Shown here piece after piece: positions 21,889 to 33,906 of a stretch of 64,000 nucleotides of DNA. The position numbers and the translations under genes are program-made. Location: NCBI GenBank assembly GCA_002270565.1, contig NQMI01000045.1:1-64000 (forward strand). Reading direction: 5' to 3'. Numbering within the stretch: the stretch's first letter is position 1; every line of letters begins with the position of its first letter. Source of the DNA: Stenocarpella maydis (lineage: Eukaryota; Ascomycota; Sordariomycetes; Diaporthales; Diaporthaceae). The notes below the pieces were generated by a model, which made no database searches, was not told the origin of the DNA, and was given only the letters and a program-made list of their open reading frames with translations.

Positions 21889-23955
21889 ATGGCCTCGGAA
21901 GCCCCAACCCAAGCAGAGCAGGTGCAAGATGCGAGCAACCATGATAACGCCGGCAACAGCCCAGCACAAGACGTGACGCTAGAGAGGATCCAGGCTCTCC
22001 TCCAGACCAAGGACGACACTTCAAGGTTTGTTGGCCTCGCACTTCTAAAGTCTGTCCTCGACAACTCACCACAAATTCGAGAAGATGAGGAAGCAGTCAC
22101 GACGCTGTGGCACAGCGTCTCGCCAAAGTTCCTGGACCGCCTCCTGAGGAGCGGTGCTGAGCAGGGCCGCTCGCCCAAGGACGCCAGGGACATGGTCGAC
22201 ATTGCTGTCGCCGTAATCCACGTCTTCTCGGTGCTCGTCCCATTCGACCTCAAGAAGGAACCAAGTCTTATCGGCCGGATACCGGCCTTGGTGTCGGTGA
22301 TACTGTACAGGTTGGTTGTGTACCTCCTCCGCCCCTCAGGCCTTCGTTGACGCGCTGTCACAGCTCCGACGAGACCACCCAGCGTGTGCTCCAGACGCTC
22401 TTGACCCTCGTAAGCCGGGTGGAAGGGGCCAAGAAGTTTGTAGCAATAGACGATGTCAGCGCTCTCATAGAGATCGCCCCCTCACAGCCTCTTGCATTGG
22501 ACATATTCTTCTATGCGTACTCACAGTCTGCCAAATTCGTGGAATATGTTGCTTCGTCAAAGTCCAAGATCGACAAAATCCTTTCAGGCTTGGTTGCGTC
22601 CTTCAAGGGAACGGATGCCGTCACGCTGCTGACCTTTCTGGACGAGCTCCTGAGGAGACTCGACCCTGAAGTGAGCAGCCCCATTGGGAACCTCATCTCA
22701 GTGCTTGACGCTGATCCTACTGCAGTACCTACCCCGGGATCCAGCTTGGTTGAAGTCAGTCACGGATTTCATACGCAATCTTGTCGCTAGCAAACCAACA
22801 GCAGCCGGCCGTGCCGCTTACACCAATCTCGCCGCTTCTTTACTGCAGGTCTATCCCTCCGCGGCATCAAAACTGCTCTTCACGGATCCAGGAAAATCGG
22901 AGAATCCATTCCCATACCTTCTGGTCAACCTGACACTCGTTGACCTCCGCTCATCTTTTCCCATGCTACTTGACCAGATCAACAGTCTTGACTACGAAAG
23001 CACATCCAAGCGACTTGCATCGGCGTTTGATGTCGTCTCCGCCTTTATCGGCTTTCTTGTCCGCTTCTCAGAAGACGAGAGCGCCGAAAGCTCCATATCG
23101 TCGCTAATGATGGCACCAGAGTTCCTCTTCAAATTGCGCGAGTCCATGGCAGACACCATGTCACTAGCAATCGAGTACCTGCGGGACCGGTGGGACGCGG
23201 CGGAGGCAGGCGCCATGGGCCTGCACCCGGATGCAAGGCTCGGCGCGGCCAACACATCGCGTGGCTCCCACCTCACCCTGGCATGGGACTCGAAGATCGA
23301 CCGCGCCAGTCAGGACCCTCTCATCCTCGCCGCCATCAGGGCGCTGGCCATCTGGCTGCGCGAGGATGACAACGACATGCTGAGGAAGGAAGCGATCGGG
23401 CTCACCGACATGTTCATAGACCTTTACAAATCCAGCGCCGAGGACGGGGCCCGCCTCGACTTCAGGCGGCCTGTCCTTGTCGCTCTGGAGGGTACCACCA
23501 CCCTCGAGGACGGAACGGCATCACTACTGGACCACAACGGCTGGGAGATCCTCACCAAGGACCTACTCGCTATCTTGCCATCAACCTCGACTGCAAGCAG
23601 TGAGGGCGAGGCGGCCAGGGGAATCGAGATTGTGCGGGTGCTGATCCCAATAGTGGAGAGGGAGAGCTCCGGCAGCCGAGAGGCGTGGATGGCAGTAGTC
23701 ACGGCGGTTGCGGGGTGGGACGTGCCGGACTTCGAGCAGCCGCCGGCCGTGTACGAGTTCCAGGTTGCTGTTCTGCAGCTCGTCGCGGCGCTCCTGGAGA
23801 AGGCGCCCTCGAGGATGCGGAAGCGCTATGTCCACTCGACCAATGCCGTGCTCTGGATCGTGGAGCGCCTCATGGAGAAGATTGTCAAGATTCACGATGA
23901 GCCGCTCGAGGATAGCTTGAGGGATGTGGAAACTACTCTCAGTGGGTTCAGGTAG
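21889..23955 (+). CDS. Neurochondrin-family (DUF1941) protein
   Basis: Exons 21889-22310, 22364-22670 and 22726-23955 give 652 residues; the introns are 53 and 55 nt. The protein is built of alpha-helical armadillo/HEAT-like repeats from about residue 30 to the end, with the neurochondrin pattern LERIQALLQTKDDTSRFVGL near the N-terminus, TLLTLVSRVEGAKKFV in the middle and a conserved LL-RVLIPIVERE block towards the C-terminus. Neurochondrin was first described in animal neurons. The fungal members have no settled function, and a scaffold role is only inferred from the fold. ATG 21889 (MASEAPTQ) is used because the upstream extension of the open frame has no earlier ATG. No membrane segment or signal peptide is visible. 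Confidence 0.82.
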
Positions 23956-24998
23956 AACGCCTGTCTTCCGTCATTGGTATCGGCTAAACCAACGCTGCCA
24001 CTGCTGATGTCTCCTTCGCTGAGCTCAGAGTCCGCGCTCGCGCCCGCCTATAGACTCCACAGGCCGAGAAATATCACCAAGGAAAATCCCTGATATCGAT
24101 GGTAGCAAGATACCACTGCTGGTGTTGGGGATGGCCGTTTGTGATGGAGGGCAAAAGCTGAGGAAATCAGGCGATCTCGAGGTGTAAAAGATCCGATATC
24201 ACAAGCCGTTAAAATGCATAGAGGCGCGACTTATCACTGATAATTTCCAGACCGACTTCCAACCCGGCTCGCTACTAATTATTTACACACGGGTGGACAA
24301 TGTTGCGATCCCCAAATGCTTACTTCAGCCGGGGCCATGTGTGTGGTCGTGGGTGGAGCCGCTGGCGAGAAAAAGAAGCTTGGGGAGTCGCGGCTTCAGC
24401 AGGCTGAGTTGTTAAAGTGGTCCATGCTCTGAGATGTTAGGGTGCGAGGATGTTGTCGAGGGACAATATACAACAACATTTGAGAGTCTCATTACTCGCG
24501 GTCCTTGGTTCATGTTGCCTTCGTACTGCGTATTTAGAATGAGATCTCATAGGAGAACAAGTCGACTAACATGGCCCACAGGTATGGAGTATAAGCGCCT
24601 ACTAGTACCTAGTGTACCTAGGTAGAGGTAGATGCGGGCCCCCTACAGGGGCCGAGCCGCTATGGGTTTGCAGTGTGATGTCACATGCTAAGGAGAGCCT
24701 GCCGCACCCCAACCGTGTCACTCTCAGAGGCTTATGATTCAGCGCCCATTTACCCGAGAGTGGTTATCTACCAACTTTTTTTCAGTTTGACGGCCCCCGA
24801 AACAGACCATCAATTTCACCAAGGCAAACAACGCGACGACGCGCCACGCCCGCACCAGCACTCGACGAAAGCCACCTAAACGCAATACAGGTAGCTATTC
24901 GAAGGGGGGCACGATGATGCAATAGATAGAATACCCGACCCCCTCATTCGTCTATCATTCAACTCTTACCGGCCTGTGATGGGCCCACACCGAGCACG
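23956..24998. promoter_or_regulatory. Intergenic region before SWC2
   Basis: 1.04 kb with no supported gene. It must contain the 3' end of the neurochondrin-family gene and the promoter of SWC2. Short C- and A-rich tracts lie just before 24999. Confidence 0.4.
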
Positions 24999-27900
24999 AT
25001 GGCAACCGACGCCGAAGACCAGCCCTCCTCCGTCCCGGAGCCCTTGACTGACGCGGGCAGCAATGGCACTGGCAGCGACTCCGACAGCGACTCGGGCGAC
25101 TCGCCCGCGCCCCAGGTAGAATGGCTGGCCACGGCGCGTGCGAAGCGGTCCACCGCCGGCAACCGTATGAAGTCGATGCTCGCCAACGAGGAGCCCGCCG
25201 ACGAGGACTCGGACCTCGAGCTGTTGTTCCAGGAGGACGAGGACGATGCGGGTTTCAGCGACAAGGGCCACGATGACGGCTCCGACGCGCAGATGGACTC
25301 GTCCGACGACGAGGACGAAAACGACGCCGAGGCCGAGGATGAGGGTGAGAAGGAGCTGCAGCGCAAGGAGCGCGAGAAGAACCTCGCCGCCCGCAAGCGC
25401 AAGGCCCAGGCCGCCATCCCCGCAAGGTTCAGGAAGAAGGTCCGCATCAGCCAGCCGCCCACCCCGACCGGCACCACCGCAGCCGCCGCGGAGCCGCCCA
25501 AGCCGAGGCCCAAGAAGAAGTCGGAGCGCGCGAGCTGGCTGCCATCGGCCGCCGACATGCCCACGCGCTCGTCCGACCGCAAAACGACCAAGCTGAGCAA
25601 GGAGCAGCTACACAACCAGATGGTCGAGCGCGAGGAGAGGCGGAAGAAGCAGATGGAGCTCATGGAGAAGAAGGCCAAGAGGCTGGAGGCCCTGAAGAAG
25701 CCGCCCATGACACAGGAGGAGAGGATGGCGGAGGCCGCAATTGTCGAGAAGCGGAACGCAAAAAGCCTGAACCGGTGGGAGGAGGCCGAGAAGGTCCGCG
25801 AGGAGGAGCGCCGAGCAAAGCTGGCGGCGCTGAATAACCGCAGGCTCGAGGGCCCGGTCGTCACAATGTGGAGCGGTATAGTCGACTTGAGCGAGACCCA
25901 GTTGAAGAACGTCGGCAAGTTGGTTTCTATAGAAGAGAAGCCGAAGAGGAAACGGCCGTCGACTGCCGTATCGACTGCCGCAAACACGGTCGCCCCGAGC
26001 CCCAAGCCTGATCGGCCGTCTACGGCCGTCTCGACTGCTGGCACAGCGGCTACAGCAAGCCCAAAGGCCGAGACGGCTTCGTCGGAGGCGCCTCAACCTG
26101 CCACCACGGCTCAGGAAGGGCCCAGCCTCCCAACTGTAACGGAAACGCTGGGGGAGCCAGCAGGTCCAAAGGAGGAACCAACCGAGCCATGCGAGCGGGT
26201 CACTGAGCAGCCCACCACCGAGAAACCAACAACATCACAACCTACGACTAGTCCGCCCGCAGCTGAGCAACTGCCGACAGAGCAGACGACGACAGGGCAA
26301 CCCACCAATGAGCAGCCTACGGCTGGGCAAGGAGCGAATGGGCAGCCTGCTGGACAACCCACTAATGGGAAGCTTACGACTGGGCAAACGAGTATTGGGC
26401 CGACGACAACTGGTCAGCCGTCACCATCGTTGCCTACAGATACCGCGCCTTCATTCACGCCGGTTTCTGCGCCTGCGCCCACAACTGTACCAGAGCCAGT
26501 ACCAGGGCCGGCAGCAACAGTCAATATCCCACCACGCCCAGTCCCCGCTCGCAGACCCGAGTCCATGTCTCCTGGGATTACCGGTCCCAGCATATTTGCT
26601 CCCTTGGGTCCAAATCGTGGGACACCGCCCCCGAGGCCCACGTCTTCATCTCCAGCAGCCTCAGGTCCAGCCCCCCTGCCTCCTAGCTCTGGCCCTTCGC
26701 CTCTTCCCGTGCCCTCTCCATCGGCGAGCTTAGCCTCGCCGGTGCCCTCGTCCCCCGTCAAGACGGAGCCGCAGAATACCTCACAGCTGCCCTTGGCCCT
26801 TAGACCGGACATAGGCCCACGTTTTATGCCACCTCCGAACCCCCATCTTACCCAATCACCTCCGCCGAGTGTTCTGGCTCCTCCAGTTGGTATGCCCAGC
26901 ATGTTCAATGGGCCAATGCCCGTCTTGGGATATTCAGCTCAGCACCCTCCTCGGCCCTCCGGCCTGGCAGCTCCAACTGCTTCTCACTCACCTTCGCCCC
27001 TGAACCCGTCATCGCCTGCTCCAGCTCGTCCCATCACGAGCCCATTAGCGAATCAAAATCCCAAGCCATCTGCCGCGTTCCCGAACCCATTCCAATACCC
27101 CCCCGCGCCACAGCCGTCACCAATTCACACAACCGCCAGCTTCCAACCGATAATGCCGCCCACAGCCCCCGGCCCGGCCCCCGGCTCGGCCCCAGGGCCG
27201 GCTCCGATGCCACCAATAACGACCCCTCCTCCCGCAAAACTGACAAAGAAGCAGCAGAAGGAGGCACAAGCCAGTGCGAAGAAGGCTGCTAAATCCGCAG
27301 CTCCCAAGAAGCCCCCTCCTCCGCCTGAGCCCCCAGAGCCCGAGCCGCCCCTTGAGGGGAAAGTCACCCGTAGCTGCATCATTCTGCAGGACTTTGACGA
27401 AGAAGCCATCAAGAAGCCCGACGTGCAAACCCAGATCCTTTTCGGGCGGAAGATGACCAAGCTGGCGAGTAAGTTCAGAACGATGCCACGTTTGACCGAT
27501 GGTGTTCGCTGACCATACACTCCTCAGAACCCCCTCACGCTCCTCTTTGCGTAATCACCAACCATCCAGCACGTTATAGGGATCCTAAAACGGGGCTGCC
27601 TTTCTACAACGCCTACGCATACAAGGAGATCCAGAAGCTCATGGCAGGAGACTTCAAGTTCAGCCAGCTCACAGGCACTTGGGTGGGCCGCGGCGATGAT
27701 GCCGCTGCGGGTGTCCCTGCGCGGTTCACTCGCCCGGAAACGGAGAAAGAGAGGCTGGAGAGGCTGGAACGCAAAGAGAGGGAGAAGAAGGAAGCCGAGG
27801 AGCGGAAGAAGCAGGAGAAGTTGGCCGCTGAGGAGAAGGCCAAGCTGGAGGCATCCGCGCCGCCAACGACAGAGGGTCCGGGAACAGTCCCGATGGCACC

Positions 27901-28252
27901 GGTTTCCCGGGCGAGTTCCGCCCCGATGGCTCCCATGGGACAGGGTGATGCGAACATGCAGCCCCTGCCTGCCGCCTCTGGCTCGATCCCTGTGCCCGAG
28001 CAAGTCCCGCCGCCTGCGGTTGGAGCCGGGGTCGGGCCGCCCGCGCCGACGGAGGTTTCACCCGTCATGTCAGCGCCTCCTGGCGACACGAAGTCGGTAG
28101 CACTGTTGCCTGCATTACCTGAACAAAGGAGCACGACTAGTGGAACACCCATACCTACCCCATCAACGGCTGATGTCGGTACCGACACCGTGATAACGAC
28201 AGCACCGCCGTTGGGGGTCGGTTCTGATCAGGGCGAACAGCCAGCCCAGTAG
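24999..28252 (+). CDS. SWC2: SWR1 complex subunit Swc2/VPS72 (YL1 family)
   Basis: Exons 24999-27468 and 27528-28252 give 1064 residues. Swc2 binds H2A.Z-H2B and DNA and lets the SWR1 complex exchange H2A.Z into nucleosomes. The YL1 N-terminal domain starts with VEWLATARAKRSTAGNRM and continues into a very acidic stretch (about 65-125) and then basic coiled-coil helices (about 195-300). The YL1_C domain is restored only by splicing: KLA-KPPHAPLCVITNHPARY followed by RDPKTGLPFYNAYAYKEIQ and FKFSQLTGTWVGRG. Between them lies a Pro/Ser/Thr/Gln-rich insert of roughly 450 residues (about 320-790) with repeated TTGQPTNEQPT-like units. A second Pro/Ala-rich tail follows YL1_C. The total is clearly longer than yeast Swc2 (about 800) or human YL1 (about 360). 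Nuclear localisation is expected. Confidence 0.88.
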
Positions 28253-28334
28253 GCTGTGATCAGTCCATATTCGGCGCAGGCCCCGGGGGGGGGGCGGGGG
28301 GGCGCTATGGGATAGAATCAAATACCCAAAAAGT

Positions 28335-28718
28335 ATGTCCAGACCACGCCCGCTCGTTGCCACCCAATGCCTCTTCGTGGCATTTTGTTTGGTCGGGATT
28401 TCTGCAGCAGATTGCGGAGCGCCTGATTCAAATGGACGGCCGTGGAAATGCTTCAATCAAGGAGCAACATCATCACGCAAATGTAGGGTAAGTCTCTGCT
28501 TCCTAAGAAATGTGTACGTGCGCTCCAAATGCAATGACCAATCTGGTCGTGGTGTGCTGTAAAAGGAAGCGGCCCTTCCATGGCCCATCAGCCTCTCGTC
28601 TTCAAGGGCCTCCTTGTCACCATGCTGTCTGTGCCCGCCGGGTTCGTGGTTCTGTGGGAAGCAACTTGAATCACATCGTATACCGTTGGGGCAGAGCCGG
28701 ATTTTAAGAGACATTTGA
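28335..28718 (+). CDS. Possible small secreted cysteine-containing protein
   Basis: Exon 1 (28335-28487) encodes a convincing signal peptide (MSRPRPLVATQCLFVAFCLV, cleavage expected after GISA) followed by a short mature part with three cysteines (ADCG, WKCF, RKCR). It ends at a consensus GTAAGT donor. The second exon is uncertain. One option, 28566-28718 after the acceptor TAAAAG, stays in phase and ends at TGA, giving 101 residues with four more cysteines (CCLC and WFCG). I recognise no homologue. The 82-base gap to SWC2 upstream is very short for a separate promoter, which lowers confidence. It could also be a broken copy. Confidence 0.35.
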
Positions 28719-29042
28719 AAATCCAATCTCCCAAGGAGAGAATCAACTAGAGGAACCATCTCGTAGACTGCTGACTGACATTCAGACGGGTTTGTCTAGG
28801 CGACACATAACGAACATGAGTCAATTTGCAAGCCGGTGGGCTAGTATCTCCTGAGGGAGGTGTCGAATACATAAAACTTTCAATCCGCACATGTCCACCA
28901 CCACATACCAGTCTTCCTTCATCGTGAAATCGTGAGGGTTATCCAAAAGAGCGAGAGGGGCCAACATGGCATGATGGTTCTAAACACGAACCACAGGCTT
29001 TGACAAATTCTCCTGCCTCTTAATTACTGTTATAGCACAAAA

Positions 29043-29473
29043 TCAAGAAGGGCACCGGTCACCACAGTCAACGGGGCATAGGATGTCATCGGTGGTGCCA
29101 ACGGACCTGCAGAATGCACCGTCACCACCGCCCGAGCCGACGCACTTTAACCACACATGTCAGCACGCGAGGCTGGCATCAAGATAAAGAGGGCAAGATT
29201 TGTCTCAATTTACCCGAGTTTCAACATACCTTTCCGACTGTGCACTCATAGTTTGCCGGAATACCTCCGGGGTTGAGGTTGCAAGAGGTTCCATTGCACT
29301 CCTGTTGATGTCTCTCGCGTTAGCTACTGGCCAGCACGGCGGTTTTCCGTCAGTTGTGGTCGACCCACCCCGTCGTTGCGCTTAGCATTCTTGTGCTCTG
29401 AGGTAGGGCTTGCGGCAATGGCGGAGGCGGCCAAAACGGCTAGGGAAATAGAGCGAATGTTGAGGAACTGCAT
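29043..29473 (-). CDS. Small secreted cysteine-rich protein, 92 aa, Kex2-type site
   Basis: Three short exons, 29473-29369, 29301-29230 and 29144-29043, join through GT-AG introns of 67 and 85 nt to give 92 residues. No single exon is long enough to show up as an open reading frame. The start is a clear signal peptide (MQFLNIRSISLAVLAASAIA). A short pro-region ends in NAKR, a typical Kex2 cleavage site, with RND following. The mature part of about 60 residues has eight cysteines (ECNGTSC, YEC, GKCVG, FCRS, LCPVDCGDRC). This is the standard architecture of fungal secreted effector candidates and antimicrobial-type peptides. No known family is recognised. The gene lies at the edge of the AT-rich island and 0.3 kb from the tentative secreted-protein gene on the other strand. 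Confidence 0.7.
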
Positions 29474-32400
29474 GATAAATCCTGCTGGTTTGACTGGGAT
29501 GCTTGGGTTTTGGGCGGAAGATGTCGCAGAGGGTCACTGGTGTGAAACTGTACGAAGGTGTGGTGATGAGCCCCTGACAGAATCTTTAGAATCGGGAATT
29601 GGCAGCCCTTTTATAGACGGTATGATGAGGCAGTGCAGACTTTGCTCCCAGTTTCTCATACCGTGACTTGAAGTCCATCTTGGGCGCTCGTAGTTCTGTT
29701 GCCGATATCCGGAGTCTATCGTGTCGTGGTGCTACCTTTTCAGTCATAAACAGCAACAATTCCCACAATTAGGATTAATCCCATGGCGATCTGCATTCCT
29801 CTCGTCAAATTTGCTGCGAATAAGATCCTTTTGATCCAAAGCTGAGGGTAATCTCCAAGCACATTGACCCACAAGCTTGGGTCGGCAGTGCATCAAGATT
29901 TGTCAATACTTGCAGCAGGAAGGTTTCTATCCGTTTACATTATATAAAAGATGCGTGCTTACATCTAAAGCATCCTGTATATATTTAAAAATATGACCCA
30001 AAGAATTGATCGGAATCCTGCGCTTGATATGTGCCACGTTCAAAACTTGTTTTAACTGCCAGTTAACAAAACTAGACACCCCAAGTCAGGAGGCGATTTT
30101 GTTGTTCTCTTAAGTCCAAACAGGAGGCAGTCACCAGCAAGGTATAATTCTGTATTCTATCCAAACTGCACCTTGAATGACCTCTTCTGGATAGCGACTG
30201 CAGATCAGTCATCCTATCAAAGGGTCGGCTCAGTCTGCCAAGATACCAACTTACGTACTTTTTGAGTCCTTCCGAGTAAGTTTTACCTGTTGTCGTGGCT
30301 TTCCAACAAAGTTTTTGGGACGTCAGACTTTAGTCAACCACAACTGCCGAACAATGACAAATTCTATGGGTCCCTCTTGCATCTACGTCTTAGGGTGTCA
30401 AGTATCCTAACCAATACCCTGTCAGGGCGGTTTAAGGAGTGGATTCAAAGCTCCCACCTCACTGCAGGCCATTGCTGCATGCACATATGATCTCAGATTT
30501 TGGGTATCTCCCCTGGCGGGCCTCTTAGGCCTGGTCCCTGCTGGAATGACTGGCTTTGACAACATCCTCGGATCCACGGAAGAGCCGTATGCCAGCGAAT
30601 TCATGGACATCGATTTGTCTCACTTCGCCAAACCAAGGGGCCTTAGTTGATAGCCCTGTCCGATTGCTCGAAATCTACACATCGCCTGTAAATGGCACGG
30701 CGAACAGCTCTGTTGAGGTGGTAGCGTCAGGCATGAGCTTGCATGCTTCTGCTGCTGCTGCAGCCAACGTCCGGAGACAATCGAGATATTGAGGCGAATC
30801 AGCATGGACGAACTCTCCATGGAGGTTCATTAACTCGACAAGCTTATTTCGATTTACCCAGGCACACGATAGTGCCTCATCAGTATATCTCTGTTCAAGA
30901 TCCTCAGAACCGGTTATTTGAATGTTAGACTGGTTGAAAATAGCGATGTTATCCGGGTTCCCAAGCACACAGGTTCCATTACGTACCCCGGAGCAAGGCC
31001 TGATCTTCGGCGCCTGGTTCGTTCCAGCGGAAACATGGTGGGTTTAGATATGTGGCTCGGGTGGAGTATTCCATATATTGCTCATCCTTTATGTGGGCAT
31101 GATAGACCTGAACAGACCAGCGTTTGTGGCCATTTACATCGGTGTGCTTCCACCTTTTCATGCCTCGGTTCTGCCCGTTTCTAATGGCAGTTCCATATTC
31201 CTAGGTTCAATTCAATAGCAAAACTATATCAGAATTTCTATCTTCCATAACATTCCGGAAGTCGCGTTTTTAGCTGCAGTAACCCAAAAAATGATTCCTC
31301 GCTATCAGGCTAGGACCCGGACTATGAGTCACGATACCTGATCACTATGTTGCGGTAATCGGCATTCTTCAATCCTTGAGCCAGGAGTCTCAAGAACGAG
31401 ACTTTGTATCCCATGTCATTGATATTTAAGCTGTAAGGCTGTATTAGTTCTCGTGGGACCGAATAGAAGATGGCACTTCAAATTGATTTGAGTCTTGAAG
31501 AAAGTGCTTATATCTTCGGAAGCCTCTCGTGGTGAGGTTACTTAAAGTACACTAATAAAAACAATTCTGCCAATTCTCCGAGGAGCCCAATCCATGCTCG
31601 AGGCTGCCTAGGCTCCTGGCGCCGATTATTGGAGATGAGCATTGTCTGCTAGAGACAATGCTGATGCAACACTGTCCAATATCGCATAACTGTTGACGTT
31701 AGCACCCCCCATGAGACCGTGACTTCATATAAAACTGAGAAGCCATAAACTGCTGGTAATATTAGCCCGCCATCTCAATCATTAGACCACTTACACACCC
31801 ATTTTTAAAAATCATGATTCTTCTTGCTGCGCCTGTGAAATCGGGTGCGGAATCGAGATTCCCGTCTTCCTAAAGTTTAAGGTGTAGTTAGATATATACA
31901 TTCAGTAGCCATGATACTATCTGCCTGCCGCTTAGCTCTGTAGGGAGGGACTGTTTGTATTTAAATTCCGTATAATTCAAAAGATGGTGGTTCTGCTTTT
32001 ATATAATTTGGCACTAAAAGACCTTTAGCTTTACTGCAAGTGACACCCAATTAGTCATCAGTATATCACCATATTCGACTTAGATCATAATTAACATCTT
32101 GGTGAGACTTTGGACGGTTGATTGTGATCAACTTCCTGCCGCAACTAGGAGCTTCACAGTATTTAGCAATGCGTTGGTAGTATCTTGGGCTTCTATTGAT
32201 GAATGGGCACCGGAAGCACTGACATCCTGGGGCCGACGTCGGCGGGCTTTCTAGTCACCAAAACTTGGTGCCGCGAGATTGTGACCTCATCCTGCACCAA
32301 CTTACCTTTATCGGCCAGTCCAAAATGAACCCCAGCATTTCACTGCGCATATGAGCACAAATCGCATCATATGCCTGCAGCATTCTGACTCGGCTCCGAA

Positions 32401-32527
32401 GCGGCCCCCGGGCGCCTCATGGTGTAGTTGAGGAATACAGCGACTGTCGCGACCATGATCCCATAGTGCTTAATCCCGTAGTGAATGCGACAGAATATTT
32501 AGTAATTAGCACCCAATCACTTCCAAA
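29474..32527. other. AT-rich, gene-poor island
   Basis: About 3 kb, visibly richer in A and T than the flanks, most strongly from 29750 to 30120 and from 31180 to 32130. No intact gene is present. Traces of former coding sequence are described separately at 30422-30968. The first 300 bases include the promoter of the secreted protein ending at 29473. Composition like this in filamentous ascomycetes usually reflects repeat-induced point mutation of old duplicated DNA; here that is inference because no transposon protein is recognisable. Confidence 0.5.
30422..30968 (-). pseudogene. Possible decayed coding sequence in the AT-rich island
   Basis: A 97-codon open frame (30968-30675, with DEALSCAWVNRNKLVELMN and LDCLRTLAAAAAEACKLMP) has a composition that looks protein-like and much less AT-rich than its surroundings. 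It is followed on the same strand by another open piece (30610-30422). No start context, splice sites or recognised domain were found, and the frames do not join cleanly. It may be a gene remnant or chance. Confidence 0.25.
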
Positions 32528-33906
32528 ATGACTGAAACAACGCATACCCGGTTTGGACACGAGATGCTTAAGCACTTCCTTTTGGACGAGCAGTTTGTCA
32601 ACCTCAACCATGGTGAGTCAACTCACACAACAAGGAGACGGACGGTATCAGTATCTCACATGTTCCAGGTTCCTTTGGCAGCACAGTCAGGCCTGTCCAG
32701 GATGTCATGCGCAAATTCCAGGACGCCTCGGAGGCGGCGCCGGATCGCTACATACGATATGAGTACCCGGGCCTCCTCGACGAGTCCCGCGGAGCAGCAG
32801 CATTACATCTCAACGTCCCGGTCGATGAGCTTGTCATTGTCCCCAACGTCTCGACGGCTATTAACGCTGTTCTCCGAAACCTGAAATTCAAGGAGGGCGA
32901 TGTAATCATTTACCTCGACACTGGGTACCGCTCCAATGTGAACCTGATCGAGTACATTGTCGAGACCACAGCGGCCGGGTCTGCCAGAGTCGACTTCAGC
33001 CTCCCCTGCTCAGACAAGGACATCCTGAACGCTTTCCGGGACACCATCCTGGCCCAAGGCGGCCGCGCCAAAATCGCCATATTCGACACAATCGTCAGCC
33101 TCCCCAGCGTGCGGCTCCCCTTCGAGGAGATGGCTTCCATCGCGCGGGAGAACGGCGTCATGACACTCGTCGACGCGGCCCACGGAATGGGCCATTTGCC
33201 CGTGGACGTCAAGGCCCTGGACCCCGACTTCCTTACTTCCAACGCGCACAAGTGGCTCTACACGCCGCGCGGGAGCGCGATACTCTACGTGCCCCTTCGC
33301 AACCAGCCGCTGATGCGCTCGTCACTGCCGACGTCGCATGGCTTCGAGCCGCGGCCGCGGCCAGGCGTTGTGCGCGCGCCGAACCCGCTGCCCCCGTCTG
33401 ATAAGAGCAGTTTTGTGCTGCAGTTTGAGTTCGTGGGAACTGTGGACAATGCCTCTCACCTGTGCATTCCTGCGGCGCTCGAGTTCCGCCGTACGGTCTG
33501 TGGCGGCGAGGCTGCGATTATGAGCTACTGCTGGGACCTGGCCAGGAGGGGTGGGCTTGCAGCCGCCAAGGTCCTCGGGACAGAGGTCATGGATAATGAG
33601 GAGGGGACCCTGACGAGGCAGTGCTCTATGGTTATGGTGAGACTACCTATTGAAGTTCGCAATGCTGACGAGGGGATAGAAGGTGTGCCGGTTGAGCAGG
33701 CGCCCCGAGTTCAGCCCTGGATCTGTGAGACTCTGGTGGAGAAGCATAATACCTTTATTGCCATAGTATGCTACAAGGGGCGATGGTGGGCTAGGTTCTC
33801 GGCGCAGATCTATTTGGACGAGAGTGATTTCGCCTGGGGAGCGGAAGTCCTGAAGGAGCTGTGCAAAACAGTCATGCAAGATGGCATTGTAGGGGCAGCT
33901 AACTAA
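32528..33906 (+). CDS. Class-V PLP-dependent enzyme (EgtE / IPN-epimerase-like)
   Basis: Exons 32528-32612 and 32669-33906 (56-nt intron) give 440 residues. The N-terminal signature LNHG-SFGSTVRPVQDVM is rebuilt by splicing. VDAAHGMGHLPVDV carries the PLP-ring Asp and following His, and SNAHKWLYTPRGSA carries the Schiff-base lysine. This is the fold-type I, class-V aminotransferase superfamily, in the branch annotated as hercynylcysteine sulfoxide lyase or isopenicillin N epimerase-like. Members cleave C-S bonds, epimerise or transaminate, so the substrate cannot be fixed from sequence alone. No egt1-like or NRPS gene lies in the window to suggest a pathway. No targeting signal is visible. 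It sits directly beside the AT-rich island. The exons themselves are GC-rich and intact. Confidence 0.8.

Noticed and set aside
24959..26044. 361-codon open frame on the minus strand, opposite SWC2
   Set aside because: It is the antisense shadow of the low-complexity acidic and Ser-rich YL1 N-terminus. Its translation is Ser/Phe-rich repetition with no domain.
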